From Fibrobacterales bacterium (lineage in GTDB: Bacteria; Fibrobacterota; Fibrobacteria; Fibrobacterales; Fibrobacteraceae), in assembly GCA_025997455.1 (NCBI GenBank), contig BNUP01000004.1, positions 1 to 45,893 of the forward strand: 45,893 nucleotides of DNA, given 5' to 3'. Under the pieces are notes generated by a model, which saw only the letters and a list, made by a program, of their open reading frames with translations, ran no database searches and was not told the origin of the DNA. A program made the position numbers and the translations under genes. Below are positions 1 to 6,845 of this stretch, one piece after another. The stretch's first letter is position 1, and every line of letters begins with the position of its first letter.

Positions 1-340
1 CCGAATAAACTTTCTTTATTTTGCCGTATTCCTGCCCCGAACCAATTTGCTCCACTACCGCCTTGCTCACACCGAATAGTATCCTTTGATAAAAATCGAG
101 TTGATCCAAGTATTGAAGTTCCACAACGACAATTTCTTTGCCTTCTATTTGCACCTTCATATCTACACGATTTATTTTGCCATATTTAACTTCACTCGCC
201 GATTCGCTCTCTATTAAAGTCTGAACTTCTACCTTCTTTTCAAAAAGTTCCGTTAAAAATCCAGAGAGAATGTCAAAATTTGACGGGTCGCGGAGGACTG
301 TCTTCATTGCATAGTCGAAGGATATTAAAGTGCGGGACAT
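1..340 (-). CDS. Rpn-family PD-(D/E)XK nuclease/putative transposase, N-terminal part (cut by window edge)
   Basis: The frame opens at 340 with MSRTLISFDYAMKTVLRD and runs off the left edge, so only the first 113 residues are visible. The segment RVDMKVQIEGKEIVVVELQ contains an Asp followed by an E-L-Q strand, the usual arrangement of the PD-(D/E)XK core in the Rpn (recombination-promoting nuclease) family, in which the last Lys is commonly Gln. The family is known for RecA-independent DNA cleavage and recombination. Its role here is inferred from family membership. There is no Shine-Dalgarno sequence. A CTTTTCTACCTTCCCC box ends 4 nt before the ATG, as at other genes in this window. Three further members of the same superfamily lie in the window. 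Confidence 0.8.
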   Translation of the reverse strand, partial: MSRTLISFDYAMKTVLRDPSNFDILSGFLTELFEKKVEVQTLIESESASEVKYGKINRVDMKVQIEGKEIVVVELQYLDQLDFYQRILFGVSKAVVEQIGSGQEYGKIKKVYS

Positions 341-344
341 AATA

Positions 345-360
345 GGGGAAGGTAGAAAAG
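345..360 (-). promoter_or_regulatory. TTTCTACCTTCCCC start-proximal box (putative -10)
   Basis: On the minus strand this reads CTTTTCTACCTTCCCC, and the hexamer TACCTT ends 8 nt before the ATG at 340. The same box precedes about ten genes in the window. No ribosome-binding site lies between the box and the start, which fits a -10 element giving a leaderless mRNA. The promoter role is inferred. Confidence 0.5.
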
Positions 361-440
361 TGGGGTGTGGGGGTGTAGCGTGTAGGGTGTGGAGAACTCG
401 GCGTTGCAAGAGTTGAAAGTGTAAAATTCATACAGATTAT
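361..440. repeat. low-complexity intergenic cassette (GTGTAGGGTGTGG / GTTGAAAGTGTAAA)
   Basis: This G/T-rich stretch is built from GTGTAGGGTGTGG-like words and is followed by the segment TGCAAGAGTTGAAAGTGTAAA. The latter recurs almost exactly near 38096. Similar words occur at 23960-24000 and, in the other orientation, at 35430-35500. In each case the cassette sits just upstream of a TTTCTAC(A/C)TTCCC box. It does not appear to code for protein. Confidence 0.45.
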
Positions 441-481
441 CACGATTTCTTTTTAATTGGGCGGCTATACTTATATAAAGT

Positions 482-697
482 CTAAAATATTTTTATATTT
501 ATATTACATATATCCCTACCTTGTTTCCTTGTGAGAGCATTGCACCATTCCTTGAATAGTTTCACTCGTTCTTCCATAGATTTTACCCATCTATTGTGAG
601 TTATAGTCTTTCTCATTAACCACTTATATACACGCTCTACCGGATTCAAGTCCGGTGAATAAGGCGGTAGAAATACAAGCACCTTAACTAAGAACAA
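482..697 (-). pseudogene. IS630-type transposase, C-terminal remnant
   Basis: The 71-residue frame contains LPPYSPDLNPVERVYKWL, the signature around the third acidic residue of the DDE domain of IS630-family transposases (DDE_3). A full transposase would be about 300 residues or more. Here the upstream catalytic Asp residues and the helix-turn-helix are missing, because the frame begins only about ten residues before the signature. Sequence beyond 697 does not continue the domain in any frame I could follow. It is AT-rich and sits between two Rpn genes, so it is most likely a decayed insertion. Confidence 0.75.
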
Positions 698-762
698 ATC
701 TTGTCCAAAAAAAGGAAAGCACTATAATAAAATATATTATGTAATATTATTTTAGATTTTAT

Positions 763-786
763 ATAATAGACAATGTAGAAAAAAAA
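763..786 (-). promoter_or_regulatory. orphan Rpn-gene promoter box (remnant)
   Basis: On the minus strand this reads TTTTTTCTACATTGTCTATTAT. It nearly matches the sequence directly before the start of the Rpn gene at 21352 (TTTTTCTACATTATCTATT then ATG). Here the box is not followed by an ATG and no Rpn reading frame follows. It therefore looks like the promoter end of a lost minus-strand Rpn gene. Confidence 0.45.
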
Positions 787-819
787 TTCCTTCATTCATT
801 TTTAGATGTCGGGTTGTCT

Positions 820-1716
820 ATGAAAGAGGCGGAGAAGAAATTTTCTATATTCCCTCCTATGCAGTATAAGAACACGGTATTCACTTCTCTTTTCAACGAT
901 AAGGTTCGCCTCTTGGAGTTGTATAACGCAATTGAAGGAACAAATTACACAGATCCCAATTCAATAAACATAAACACACTGCAAGATGTCCTCATTATGG
1001 GAAAAATAAACGATGTCTCTTTCACCATAGACAATAAACTTGTTGTGCTTATAGAACACCAGTCAAGCATAAATGAGAATATGCCCTTGCGCTGCCTTCT
1101 TTATGTTGCAAGAATTTACGAGAGAATGACAAGCGGTAAGGCAATATATAGGGAAAGATTGATAAAAATTCCAACGCCTGAGTTTATAGTTCTTTACAAC
1201 GGCATAGATGAATACCCTAATGAAAAAACTCTCAAATTATCGGATGCATTTGAAATACAAGGTAAGGAAACAACCCTTGAACTTGTTGTAAAAATTTTCA
1301 ATATAAACAAGGGGCATAACCCTTCTATAGAGCAGAATAGTCAAACCTTAAACGGCTATTCCACTTTTATAGACAAGGTTAGGGAGTTTGAGAAAGAGGA
1401 TACTTTGGAGAATGCTGTCCGAAAGGCTGTAAGTTACTGCATAGAAAACGGCATTCTTCGGGATTATTTGGAACGGAACAAATCGGAGGTTATCAATATG
1501 CTTTTCACAGAGTTCAATATGGACGATGCCTTAGCCGTTAGGGAAGAAGAGGGATTTGAGCGGGGTATAAGTCAGGGTATAAGTCAGGGTATAAGTCAGG
1601 GTATAAGTCAGGGTATAAGTCAGGGTATAAGTCAGGGCTTGCAAAAAGGACTTCAAGCACTTTTAGATGTCGGGTTGTCTATGAGCGAGGCGAAGAAAAA
1701 ATTGGGTCTGTCGTAG
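820..1716 (+). CDS. Rpn-family recombination-promoting nuclease / transposase-like protein
   Basis: About 299 residues. FPPMQYKNTVFTSLFNDK near the N-terminus and the later INDVSFTIDNKLVVLIEHQ (Asp, then E-H-Q) followed by NMPLR are typical of the PF04754-like branch of Rpn nucleases. The C-terminal half has a helical region and then six perfect Gly-Ile-Ser-Gln units (12 bp each). It ends with a helix-turn-helix-like tail, LLDVGLSMSEAKKKLGLS. I chose ATG at 820; a TTG at 814 is also in frame. The first codons are odd: nucleotides 800-845 closely copy this gene's own 3' end (tail near 1663-1700), so the N-terminus is a fusion to an Rpn tail. The nuclease role is inferred from the family. Confidence 0.75.
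   Translation: MKEAEKKFSIFPPMQYKNTVFTSLFNDKVRLLELYNAIEGTNYTDPNSININTLQDVLIMGKINDVSFTIDNKLVVLIEHQSSINENMPLRCLLYVARIYERMTSGKAIYRERLIKIPTPEFIVLYNGIDEYPNEKTLKLSDAFEIQGKETTLELVVKIFNINKGHNPSIEQNSQTLNGYSTFIDKVREFEKEDTLENAVRKAVSYCIENGILRDYLERNKSEVINMLFTEFNMDDALAVREEEGFERGISQGISQGISQGISQGISQGISQGLQKGLQALLDVGLSMSEAKKKLGLS
1564..1635 (+). repeat. 12-bp tandem repeat (GGTATAAGTCAG x6) within Rpn gene
   Basis: Six uninterrupted copies of GGTATAAGTCAG encode (Gly-Ile-Ser-Gln)6. The unit length is a multiple of three, so copy-number changes would keep the frame. A related array of ten units lies in the Rpn gene at 20.4 kb, and a degenerate Gly-Leu-Ala-Lys array lies in the one at 45.3 kb. Confidence 0.9.
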
Positions 1717-1750
1717 ATACACCACGCTATTCGACTCTTGCAACCTTATA

Positions 1751-1922
1751 ATAGGAAACCTCTAAAAACTCCCTTTGTAACACAATTCCACAGATTTGAG
1801 TTTTTAGAGACGACGGCGATACTGCGAGCATTCGCCGCAGGAAGACATTATCACCATAAAAAACGCAGTTCGCCCATGTCGCTTGGTAACCTCTACCAAC
1901 TATGAGGTTAATAGTGGTTACC
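1751..1922. mobile_element. MITE-like structured repeat, copy 1
   Basis: 172 bp that recur in the same orientation at 45002-45177 with only a few differences. The ends are inverted (GGAAACC at the left, GGTTACC at the right; the other copy has GGTTTCC). Inside is a perfect 12-bp inverted pair, CTCTAAAAACTC (1760-1771) and GAGTTTTTAGAG (1798-1809), plus a terminal stem around AACCTC/GAGGTT. A 65-codon frame on the minus strand is not a convincing gene. I saw no clear target-site duplication. It may be a non-autonomous element or a structured RNA. Both copies lie next to the 3' end of an Rpn gene. Confidence 0.65.
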
Positions 1923-1928
1923 AATATT

Positions 1929-1957
1929 GCTTATGAATTGGTTAGCAGTTCATAAGC
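1929..1957 (-). terminator. stem-loop after the secreted-protein gene
   Basis: GCTTATGAA (1929-1937) pairs perfectly with TTCATAAGC (1949-1957) over an 11-nt loop. It lies 12 nt past the stop codon of the minus-strand gene ending at 1969. There is no U-tract, so terminator function is only likely. Confidence 0.4.
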
Positions 1958-1968
1958 ACTTGTGACTT

Positions 1969-3003
1969 CTACTTCAACATCACTTTGTTTGTGTAGCCGA
2001 GTTCGGGGACACGAACCATATAGATGCCGGTGGGGAGGTTGCTCAAGTTCATTGACTTTGACGGAGCAATTGTTTGGCTTGCCACAACTGCGCCCTGCAA
2101 ATTCACCAACTGAACACTCACAGCCTTATCGAGTTTTGAGAAGGAGAGATTGCGACCAACCATATTCATAGCGAGAGAAGAGGACAAAGTTCCCTTTCCG
2201 CTGTTGATAATCGGGCTATTATCGCACTCACCTGCCCAACCTAACTGATGAAGGGTAAATTTGGCACTTTTCCCAGTTGACTCTCCGTTTTTGAGACGAA
2301 TTTTGAGTGAATAGGCAGTTTTAATTGCAGTTTCTATGGCTTGCGATTCTATGCCCGTTGCATAGGCATCTTTTCCAAAACTACCGGCTTTAGTGGCAGT
2401 TTGCGTTCCGCCTTCCCATTTTAAGTCAACATTTTTTTTGTTGCCGGTGGGCAGTGAGGCATACCAAGTATCGAATTTATAGGTAGATTCGTCCCAACCG
2501 AGTTCAAACTGCAAAGCAGAACCGGACAATGTGTAGGTTATGCAATAGCCGGGGCGGTTTGAAATGTCTTGAGCACGGTTTTCAGCATCGTCAAGTTTGT
2601 AGTTAAAACCGATACCTGCGATAGCCGGTTTAGCGGAAGACTCTGCTGCACCTGTGGCAAATTCGATATACAAACCGTCTTCATCTATTAGAGATGAGCC
2701 ATCGGACTCATTAGAAATGGACACGCCTTTACCAAAATTCGTATAAGTTCCCTCTATTCTTACATCTGTCGATGCATCATTATCGGTATAGCCAAACCAC
2801 CAACCGGCAGTTGAGGTGTAGCAGGGATTACCTTCTTCGGCAGTTGGATACTGTTGCCAACATTTTATCGCATCGGGAATTTGAACCTGAAGTGAAGGAA
2901 AGTCATCGGCACTTGGTCCCCATAAAGAACCTGCGGCTGAAGCCAAGCCGAATGCACCTATTGTCAGTGCTGCGGCTTTTGAAATTGTGTTAACTGTCTG
3001 CAT
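1969..3003 (-). CDS. secreted jelly-roll-like protein with T9SS-type C-terminal sorting domain
   Basis: 344 residues from the chosen ATG, which has a GAGAGG ribosome site 6 nt upstream. It begins with a signal peptide (MQTVNTISKAAALTIGAFG to about residue 25, cleavage near SAAG). The middle is rich in Trp and Gly (GWWFGYTDND, FELGWD, HQLGWAGEC) and looks like a beta-sandwich of the kind found on many fibrobacterial surface proteins, possibly carbohydrate-binding. The last ~75 residues form a sorting-type domain (VQLVNLQGAVV, NLPTGIYMVRV, final NKVMLK). An in-frame upstream ATG at 3039 adds 12 residues and lies 5 nt after a TATATT box, so the mRNA probably starts near there. The gene is divergent from the cellulase cluster. 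Confidence 0.7.
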   Translation of the reverse strand: MQTVNTISKAAALTIGAFGLASAAGSLWGPSADDFPSLQVQIPDAIKCWQQYPTAEEGNPCYTSTAGWWFGYTDNDASTDVRIEGTYTNFGKGVSISNESDGSSLIDEDGLYIEFATGAAESSAKPAIAGIGFNYKLDDAENRAQDISNRPGYCITYTLSGSALQFELGWDESTYKFDTWYASLPTGNKKNVDLKWEGGTQTATKAGSFGKDAYATGIESQAIETAIKTAYSLKIRLKNGESTGKSAKFTLHQLGWAGECDNSPIINSGKGTLSSSLAMNMVGRNLSFSKLDKAVSVQLVNLQGAVVASQTIAPSKSMNLSNLPTGIYMVRVPELGYTNKVMLK

Positions 3004-3157
3004 TTTATACCTCTCAGAAAGGGTTTTGGTGTTTCTCATAAGTAAATATAATTTATTTTACACAAAAGCGGTAGAAAAAATGACACTAAAACGACAAATT
3101 CAAAACTTTCCCCAAATATCACATAAAAATGCAAAAATCATACTAAAGCACAAGAAA

Positions 3158-3193
3158 TTAACTCACTTGTAAATAAAATTATATATTTATAGC
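3158..3193 (+). promoter_or_regulatory. putative promoter of the cellulase cluster
   Basis: TTAACT (3158-3163), an 18-bp spacer and TATATT (3182-3187) resemble a housekeeping-type promoter. The hexamer ends 6 nt before the ATG at 3194 and no ribosome site is present, so transcription would begin at or next to the start codon. On the other strand, TATATT about 5 nt before the ATG at 3039 would drive the divergent gene. The region is AT-rich. No experimental support is available. Confidence 0.45.
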
Positions 3194-4504
3194 ATGAATA
3201 TTATTAAATTGGTGTTTTCCGTGCTAATAATGCCGATAGCGGCACTTGTAATAACCTCTTGCGGCGAATCTGCGGGCACAAACAACTCCTGCACCGAAAA
3301 CTGCGATAACGGCAACAGCAGTTCAAGCAGCAATAACAACAGCAGCGACATAGGCTCTTATGCAGTTTTGCCCTCTAACACAAACAAATCGGCAATTCAG
3401 GCGAAATACGACACTTGGATGAACACCTACTACACCACTTACGAGCAAGATGTGGCAAGCGGTTTAATTAACAATACGCAACTTACCGCAGAAGGAGCGG
3501 AAGGCACCGCCAGAATAAAGAGTAAATACGACAAATGTTCCACCGCAGGCGAATGCACGGCAAGCGAAGGAATAGGCTATGGAATGCTCCTTGCCTCTCT
3601 TATGGAGGACTACTCCCGTTTCGATAAACTTCTCGCATACAGCAAGGTATTTCGCATAAACGGCTCCGCTCTTATGATGTGGAACATTGCCGATTTTACC
3701 AACGGCAGCGGCGGCTCTGCAACGGATGCGGATTTTGATATTCTCGCAGCACTTTTAATCGCTTATCAAAAAAGCGGGGAGCAAAAATACCTTAACGATG
3801 CTTTAGACATAGGCAACAGCATTTACGAATTTGAAATAGATGCCTCCACCAAATTGATTTTGCCTGCAATGAAAAATGAGGCAATGGGAAAAGGTCAGTT
3901 ATATAACATAAGTTATTTTTCACTGCCTGCCGTTAAACTCTTAGCCAAATTCGACAAAAATCACGATTGGAACGCCGTTTTGAACGCATCTCTCAACTAT
4001 ATGAAAAAACATCAGGATAACGGTGCGGGTTTGTGGAGCGATTGGAGTGATGCAAATGCAGACCCGGCAGACCCCGGAAACGGCAGTAAAACGACAATCA
4101 CCTATTCCAACGACGAAAAGGGCGATTCCTACTATGCATATTACAAAGAGACTCCGCGAATCCCTTGGCGTATCGCTTGGTATTACCATTGGTTCGGCGA
4201 CAGCAAAGCAAAAGATATGCTGAACAAAGGTATGAGTTTTCTCAAAACAAAGGCTTCAACGCCAAATGACATTAAAGACGGTTACCGTTATTCCGATGGC
4301 TTGGCGAGTAAAATCGATGCGAGCGTTGTTCGATGGGGTTCTTTATGTGCTCTCAGTATGGGCAGTACCGATAATCTCGATTATCTCAACCAGTGCAATG
4401 AGAGAATATTGAATGCAAACATTACCACAAGCATTGGAGATTACTATCGTAATTCTTTGCAGTTAATCTACACAATGCTCCTAAACGGAAACTTTGAGAT
4501 ATGA
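3194..4504 (+). CDS. lipoprotein glycoside hydrolase family 8 (endoglucanase-type)
   Basis: 436 residues. A lipoprotein signal ends at Cys23 (LVITSC), followed by a Ser/Asn-rich linker (about 38-52) and then a GH8 (alpha/alpha)6 domain. TASEGIGYGMLLA carries the expected catalytic acid Glu125. ATDADFDILAALLIA (about 177-190) is the conserved Asp region, and PRIPWRIAWYYHWFGD (321-336) matches the R-x-P-W-R motif. In many GH8 enzymes an Asp precedes that Arg (YDACR-like); here the segment is KETPR, so the base position may be Glu319. The family cleaves beta-1,4-glucans (also xylan or chitosan). First gene of the cluster; its stop overlaps the next start (ATGA). Unlike the next enzymes it has no sorting domain and is probably membrane-anchored by lipid. 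Confidence 0.88.
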   Translation: MNIIKLVFSVLIMPIAALVITSCGESAGTNNSCTENCDNGNSSSSSNNNSSDIGSYAVLPSNTNKSAIQAKYDTWMNTYYTTYEQDVASGLINNTQLTAEGAEGTARIKSKYDKCSTAGECTASEGIGYGMLLASLMEDYSRFDKLLAYSKVFRINGSALMMWNIADFTNGSGGSATDADFDILAALLIAYQKSGEQKYLNDALDIGNSIYEFEIDASTKLILPAMKNEAMGKGQLYNISYFSLPAVKLLAKFDKNHDWNAVLNASLNYMKKHQDNGAGLWSDWSDANADPADPGNGSKTTITYSNDEKGDSYYAYYKETPRIPWRIAWYYHWFGDSKAKDMLNKGMSFLKTKASTPNDIKDGYRYSDGLASKIDASVVRWGSLCALSMGSTDNLDYLNQCNERILNANITTSIGDYYRNSLQLIYTMLLNGNFEI

Positions 4505-6231
4505 GTTATAGAAAAATCCAATGCCTCTTCCTGCTCTTTGCGGTGGTGATGCTAATCGCTCCGATAAGTGCATTTGCCACTCCTATAAGCGAGCACGGAA
4601 AGTTATCCGTTGGTGCGGACGGCATAATAAAAGACAAAAACGGCAATGACTATGTTATGCGCGGAATGAGTATGTATTGGTATTGGGGCGATGATAGGTG
4701 GGGCACAAACGGAAGTTTGTATTCCCAAAGCAATGTAAACTCACTTGCAAACGATTGGAAGGTGAGCGTTGTCAGAGCCGCTCTCGGCGATAGAAATGTA
4801 TCTATGGCAAAAAATATGATGGACTGGACATATAACTCTGGTGTTTATGTAATTATAGATAACCACACGCACACGGGCGAAAATGAAGTCTCCGCATCAC
4901 AGAGTTTTTTTAGCGATGTATCGGCTTATGCAAAACAAAAGGGCTACACTCATGTCATTTACGAAATTTTTAACGAGCCTATAAATCAAACTTGGAACAC
5001 GGTAAAAAATTTTGCAACTTCCGTTATTCCGAGTATTCGAACTAACGATGCAGACGGAATTATAATTGTTGGCACTCCGGGTTATTCATCAGACATAGCC
5101 TCGCCGAGAAGCAATCCCATAACAGGTCAAAAAAACATAATGTATACTCTGCACTTTTATGCGGGAACTTCGGGACACAGCAATTACAGAAATGCTCTTA
5201 AAGCCGCATATTGCGACAGTTTGCCGATTTTTGTGACCGAATGGGGAACTTGCGAATCAAGCGGAGACGGAACTGTTAATACGAGCAATTCAAACACTTG
5301 GCTCTCGCTTTTGGAGGCGGCAAAGGTCTCTTATGCAAATTGGTCTGTGCAGAGCGGAACAGGAAGTTGCGATGCTCTGGGCAGCAGAAACAGCGTTTCG
5401 AGCGGATTTACCGCAAGCGGAAATTATGTAAAAAATGTCATCAGCAAGTTGAATAACGGCGGAAGTTTATCAAGTGCGGGTTTGTCGGAAACCACAATAA
5501 CTTGTTCCTCTAATGTAGAGCCGTCCGGACCAAATGGTCGCATTATGTTCGGTTCAAACGGAGATGCCTCAAATTACGGCTCAAAAAACGGAGCCGACAG
5601 CATAGACCTCTCGCCTTTTTGGGGTTTAAAAAATACCTCTGCAAATTTCACTGCATCTTACACTATGGTCGGCATTGAACAACCGGGGACTTATCTCATA
5701 AAATTTTATGCGGCAAGCACCGCAGACGGTGCAACCGTTTCTTGGAGCGGGAGCTGGATTTCAAGCGGAACGGCAGATATAAAAAATACGGGTTCTTTGG
5801 CTAAGGGTTCTCTTTCATACACCGATGCTCAACTTTTGACCATAAGCGAAATTCCCGAAACTCCTTTTAATATTGAGGTTAAGGCAAATTCTGCAAATTC
5901 CGTGGCATTGGTGTATATATATACAATGGTAGCCGACAGCACCGACAGTTTGGAGTTCGGCATAGGCGGCGGCGGAGAACCGTCTGCCGTTAAAAGCGGT
6001 GTTTTTGGAGGAAATTCCTCTTGGAAATTCAACTCTTTAACCCGTTCTTTCGATATTATCTCTTCAAAAGAAGGCTCAATTGAACTCTATTCTTTGAATG
6101 GTCAAAAGAAGGCGGCATATAAAATTAAAGGAACTTCTTCGGTTTCTTTGAACAATTTGCAAAGCGGAGCGTTTGTGGCATTGTGGAAAGACGGCAAAGT
6201 TCTTCACTCCAAAACAATTTTCTTAAAATGA
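4501..6231 (+). CDS. GH5 endoglucanase with C-terminal beta-sandwich and sorting domain
   Basis: 576 residues. Signal peptide 1-26 (LIAPISAFA). A GH5 catalytic domain spans about 30-320: RGMSMYWYWG, IIDNHTH, acid/base Glu159 in YEIFNEP, LHFYAG and nucleophile Glu247 in FVTEWGT. It most resembles the GH5 cellulases of anaerobic bacteria (subfamily 2-like, not verified). Residues about 345-490 form a beta-rich module (IMFGSNGD, YLIKFYAAS) that may bind polysaccharide. The end is a T9SS-like domain (IELYSLNGQK, LQSGAFVALW, final TIFLK). ATGA overlap with the GH8 gene indicates translational coupling. Confidence 0.9.
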   Translation: MSYRKIQCLFLLFAVVMLIAPISAFATPISEHGKLSVGADGIIKDKNGNDYVMRGMSMYWYWGDDRWGTNGSLYSQSNVNSLANDWKVSVVRAALGDRNVSMAKNMMDWTYNSGVYVIIDNHTHTGENEVSASQSFFSDVSAYAKQKGYTHVIYEIFNEPINQTWNTVKNFATSVIPSIRTNDADGIIIVGTPGYSSDIASPRSNPITGQKNIMYTLHFYAGTSGHSNYRNALKAAYCDSLPIFVTEWGTCESSGDGTVNTSNSNTWLSLLEAAKVSYANWSVQSGTGSCDALGSRNSVSSGFTASGNYVKNVISKLNNGGSLSSAGLSETTITCSSNVEPSGPNGRIMFGSNGDASNYGSKNGADSIDLSPFWGLKNTSANFTASYTMVGIEQPGTYLIKFYAASTADGATVSWSGSWISSGTADIKNTGSLAKGSLSYTDAQLLTISEIPETPFNIEVKANSANSVALVYIYTMVADSTDSLEFGIGGGGEPSAVKSGVFGGNSSWKFNSLTRSFDIISSKEGSIELYSLNGQKKAAYKIKGTSSVSLNNLQSGAFVALWKDGKVLHSKTIFLK

Positions 6232-6238
6232 GGTTAAG

Positions 6239-6556
6239 ATGAAATATTATTATTCTGAAGTAGATAATATTGTTTTAACGCATTCCGATATGGAAATTTC
6301 ACCGTTTGGGCGTTTTGTAAGAGTATATTTTGAAAGATCGAATAATAGCGGATTTGATTTTGCAGAAGGTTCTTTGCCCGAATGCGAATTTAATAAGAGT
6401 TATGGATTTAGTGAGGATGAAATTTTTTCACTTCAAAGATATTTGAGAAACAATTCTCCTTTAATTTGGGAATATGCCCAAAAGGGCGGCGGAGAAAGTT
6501 TGCTCAAAAAAAACAGTGGTGATTACTTAGATAATGAGGAGAAGAAAATTGCCTAA
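6239..6556 (+). CDS. small hypothetical protein paired with a DUF4160 protein
   Basis: 105 residues, no signal peptide and no recognisable domain. It begins 7 nt after the GH5 stop with a GAGG site 5 nt upstream of the ATG. The acidic sequence (LPECEFN, SEDEIFSLQRYLRNNSPLIWEYA) is cytoplasmic in character. It overlaps the start of the following DUF4160 gene, so the two are probably one unit. Small genes next to DUF4160 proteins are often DUF2442-like; I cannot show that here. More AT-rich than the flanking cellulases, which suggests a later insertion. Function unknown. Confidence 0.6.
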   Translation: MKYYYSEVDNIVLTHSDMEISPFGRFVRVYFERSNNSGFDFAEGSLPECEFNKSYGFSEDEIFSLQRYLRNNSPLIWEYAQKGGGESLLKKNSGDYLDNEEKKIA

Positions 6557-6824
6557 AGCATTAGCAAATTACATAGGCTTAGTTTTCTTTTTTTGGTCTA
6601 ACGAATTTAGCGGAGAAAATCTTGAGCCGATGCATATACATATAAGCAGAGGCAAACAAGAAAAAAATTCCACTAAAATATGGATTAAAGCAGATGGTTC
6701 TTTAGAATTGGTGAATAATAACAGCAAATTATCCAATAGCGAATTATCTTCTGCAATGGAGTATATAAAATTGAATAAGAACGATATTATTGCAAAATGG
6801 TATAGTCATTTTGGTGATAAATAG
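6549..6824 (+). CDS. DUF4160 domain protein (toxin-antitoxin-like pair member)
   Basis: About 91 residues from TTG at 6549, which has GAGGAG seven nt upstream and gives the usual DUF4160 beginning (MPKALANYIGLVFFFW). An ATG at 6534 is also in frame but lacks a ribosome site. EPMHIHISRGKQ is the conserved H-x-H segment, followed by the charged strand IWIKADGSLEL, LSNSELSSAMEYI and a Trp-Tyr-x-x-Phe ending. DUF4160 genes commonly occur in small two-gene modules resembling toxin-antitoxin systems, but no biochemical role is established. It interrupts a run of secreted cellulase genes with which it shares no obvious function. Confidence 0.72.
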   Translation: MPKALANYIGLVFFFWSNEFSGENLEPMHIHISRGKQEKNSTKIWIKADGSLELVNNNSKLSNSELSSAMEYIKLNKNDIIAKWYSHFGDK

Positions 6825-6845
6825 AACTTAAAGAGTGAGGTTTTT

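Noticed and set aside
482..697. Possibility of a complete IS630 element
   Set aside because: Only the C-terminal DDE signature is present, with no N-terminal domain and no terminal inverted repeats found.
1727..1924. 65-codon minus-strand frame inside repeat copy 1
   Set aside because: It coincides with a duplicated, hairpin-rich element and has no protein features; the DNA structure explains the conservation better.
3003..3039. Upstream start (ATG 3039) for the secreted jelly-roll protein
   Set aside because: The ATG at 3003 has a good GAGAGG site and gives a standard signal peptide; the upstream ATG adds 12 charged residues and has no ribosome site, although a leaderless start there is not excluded.
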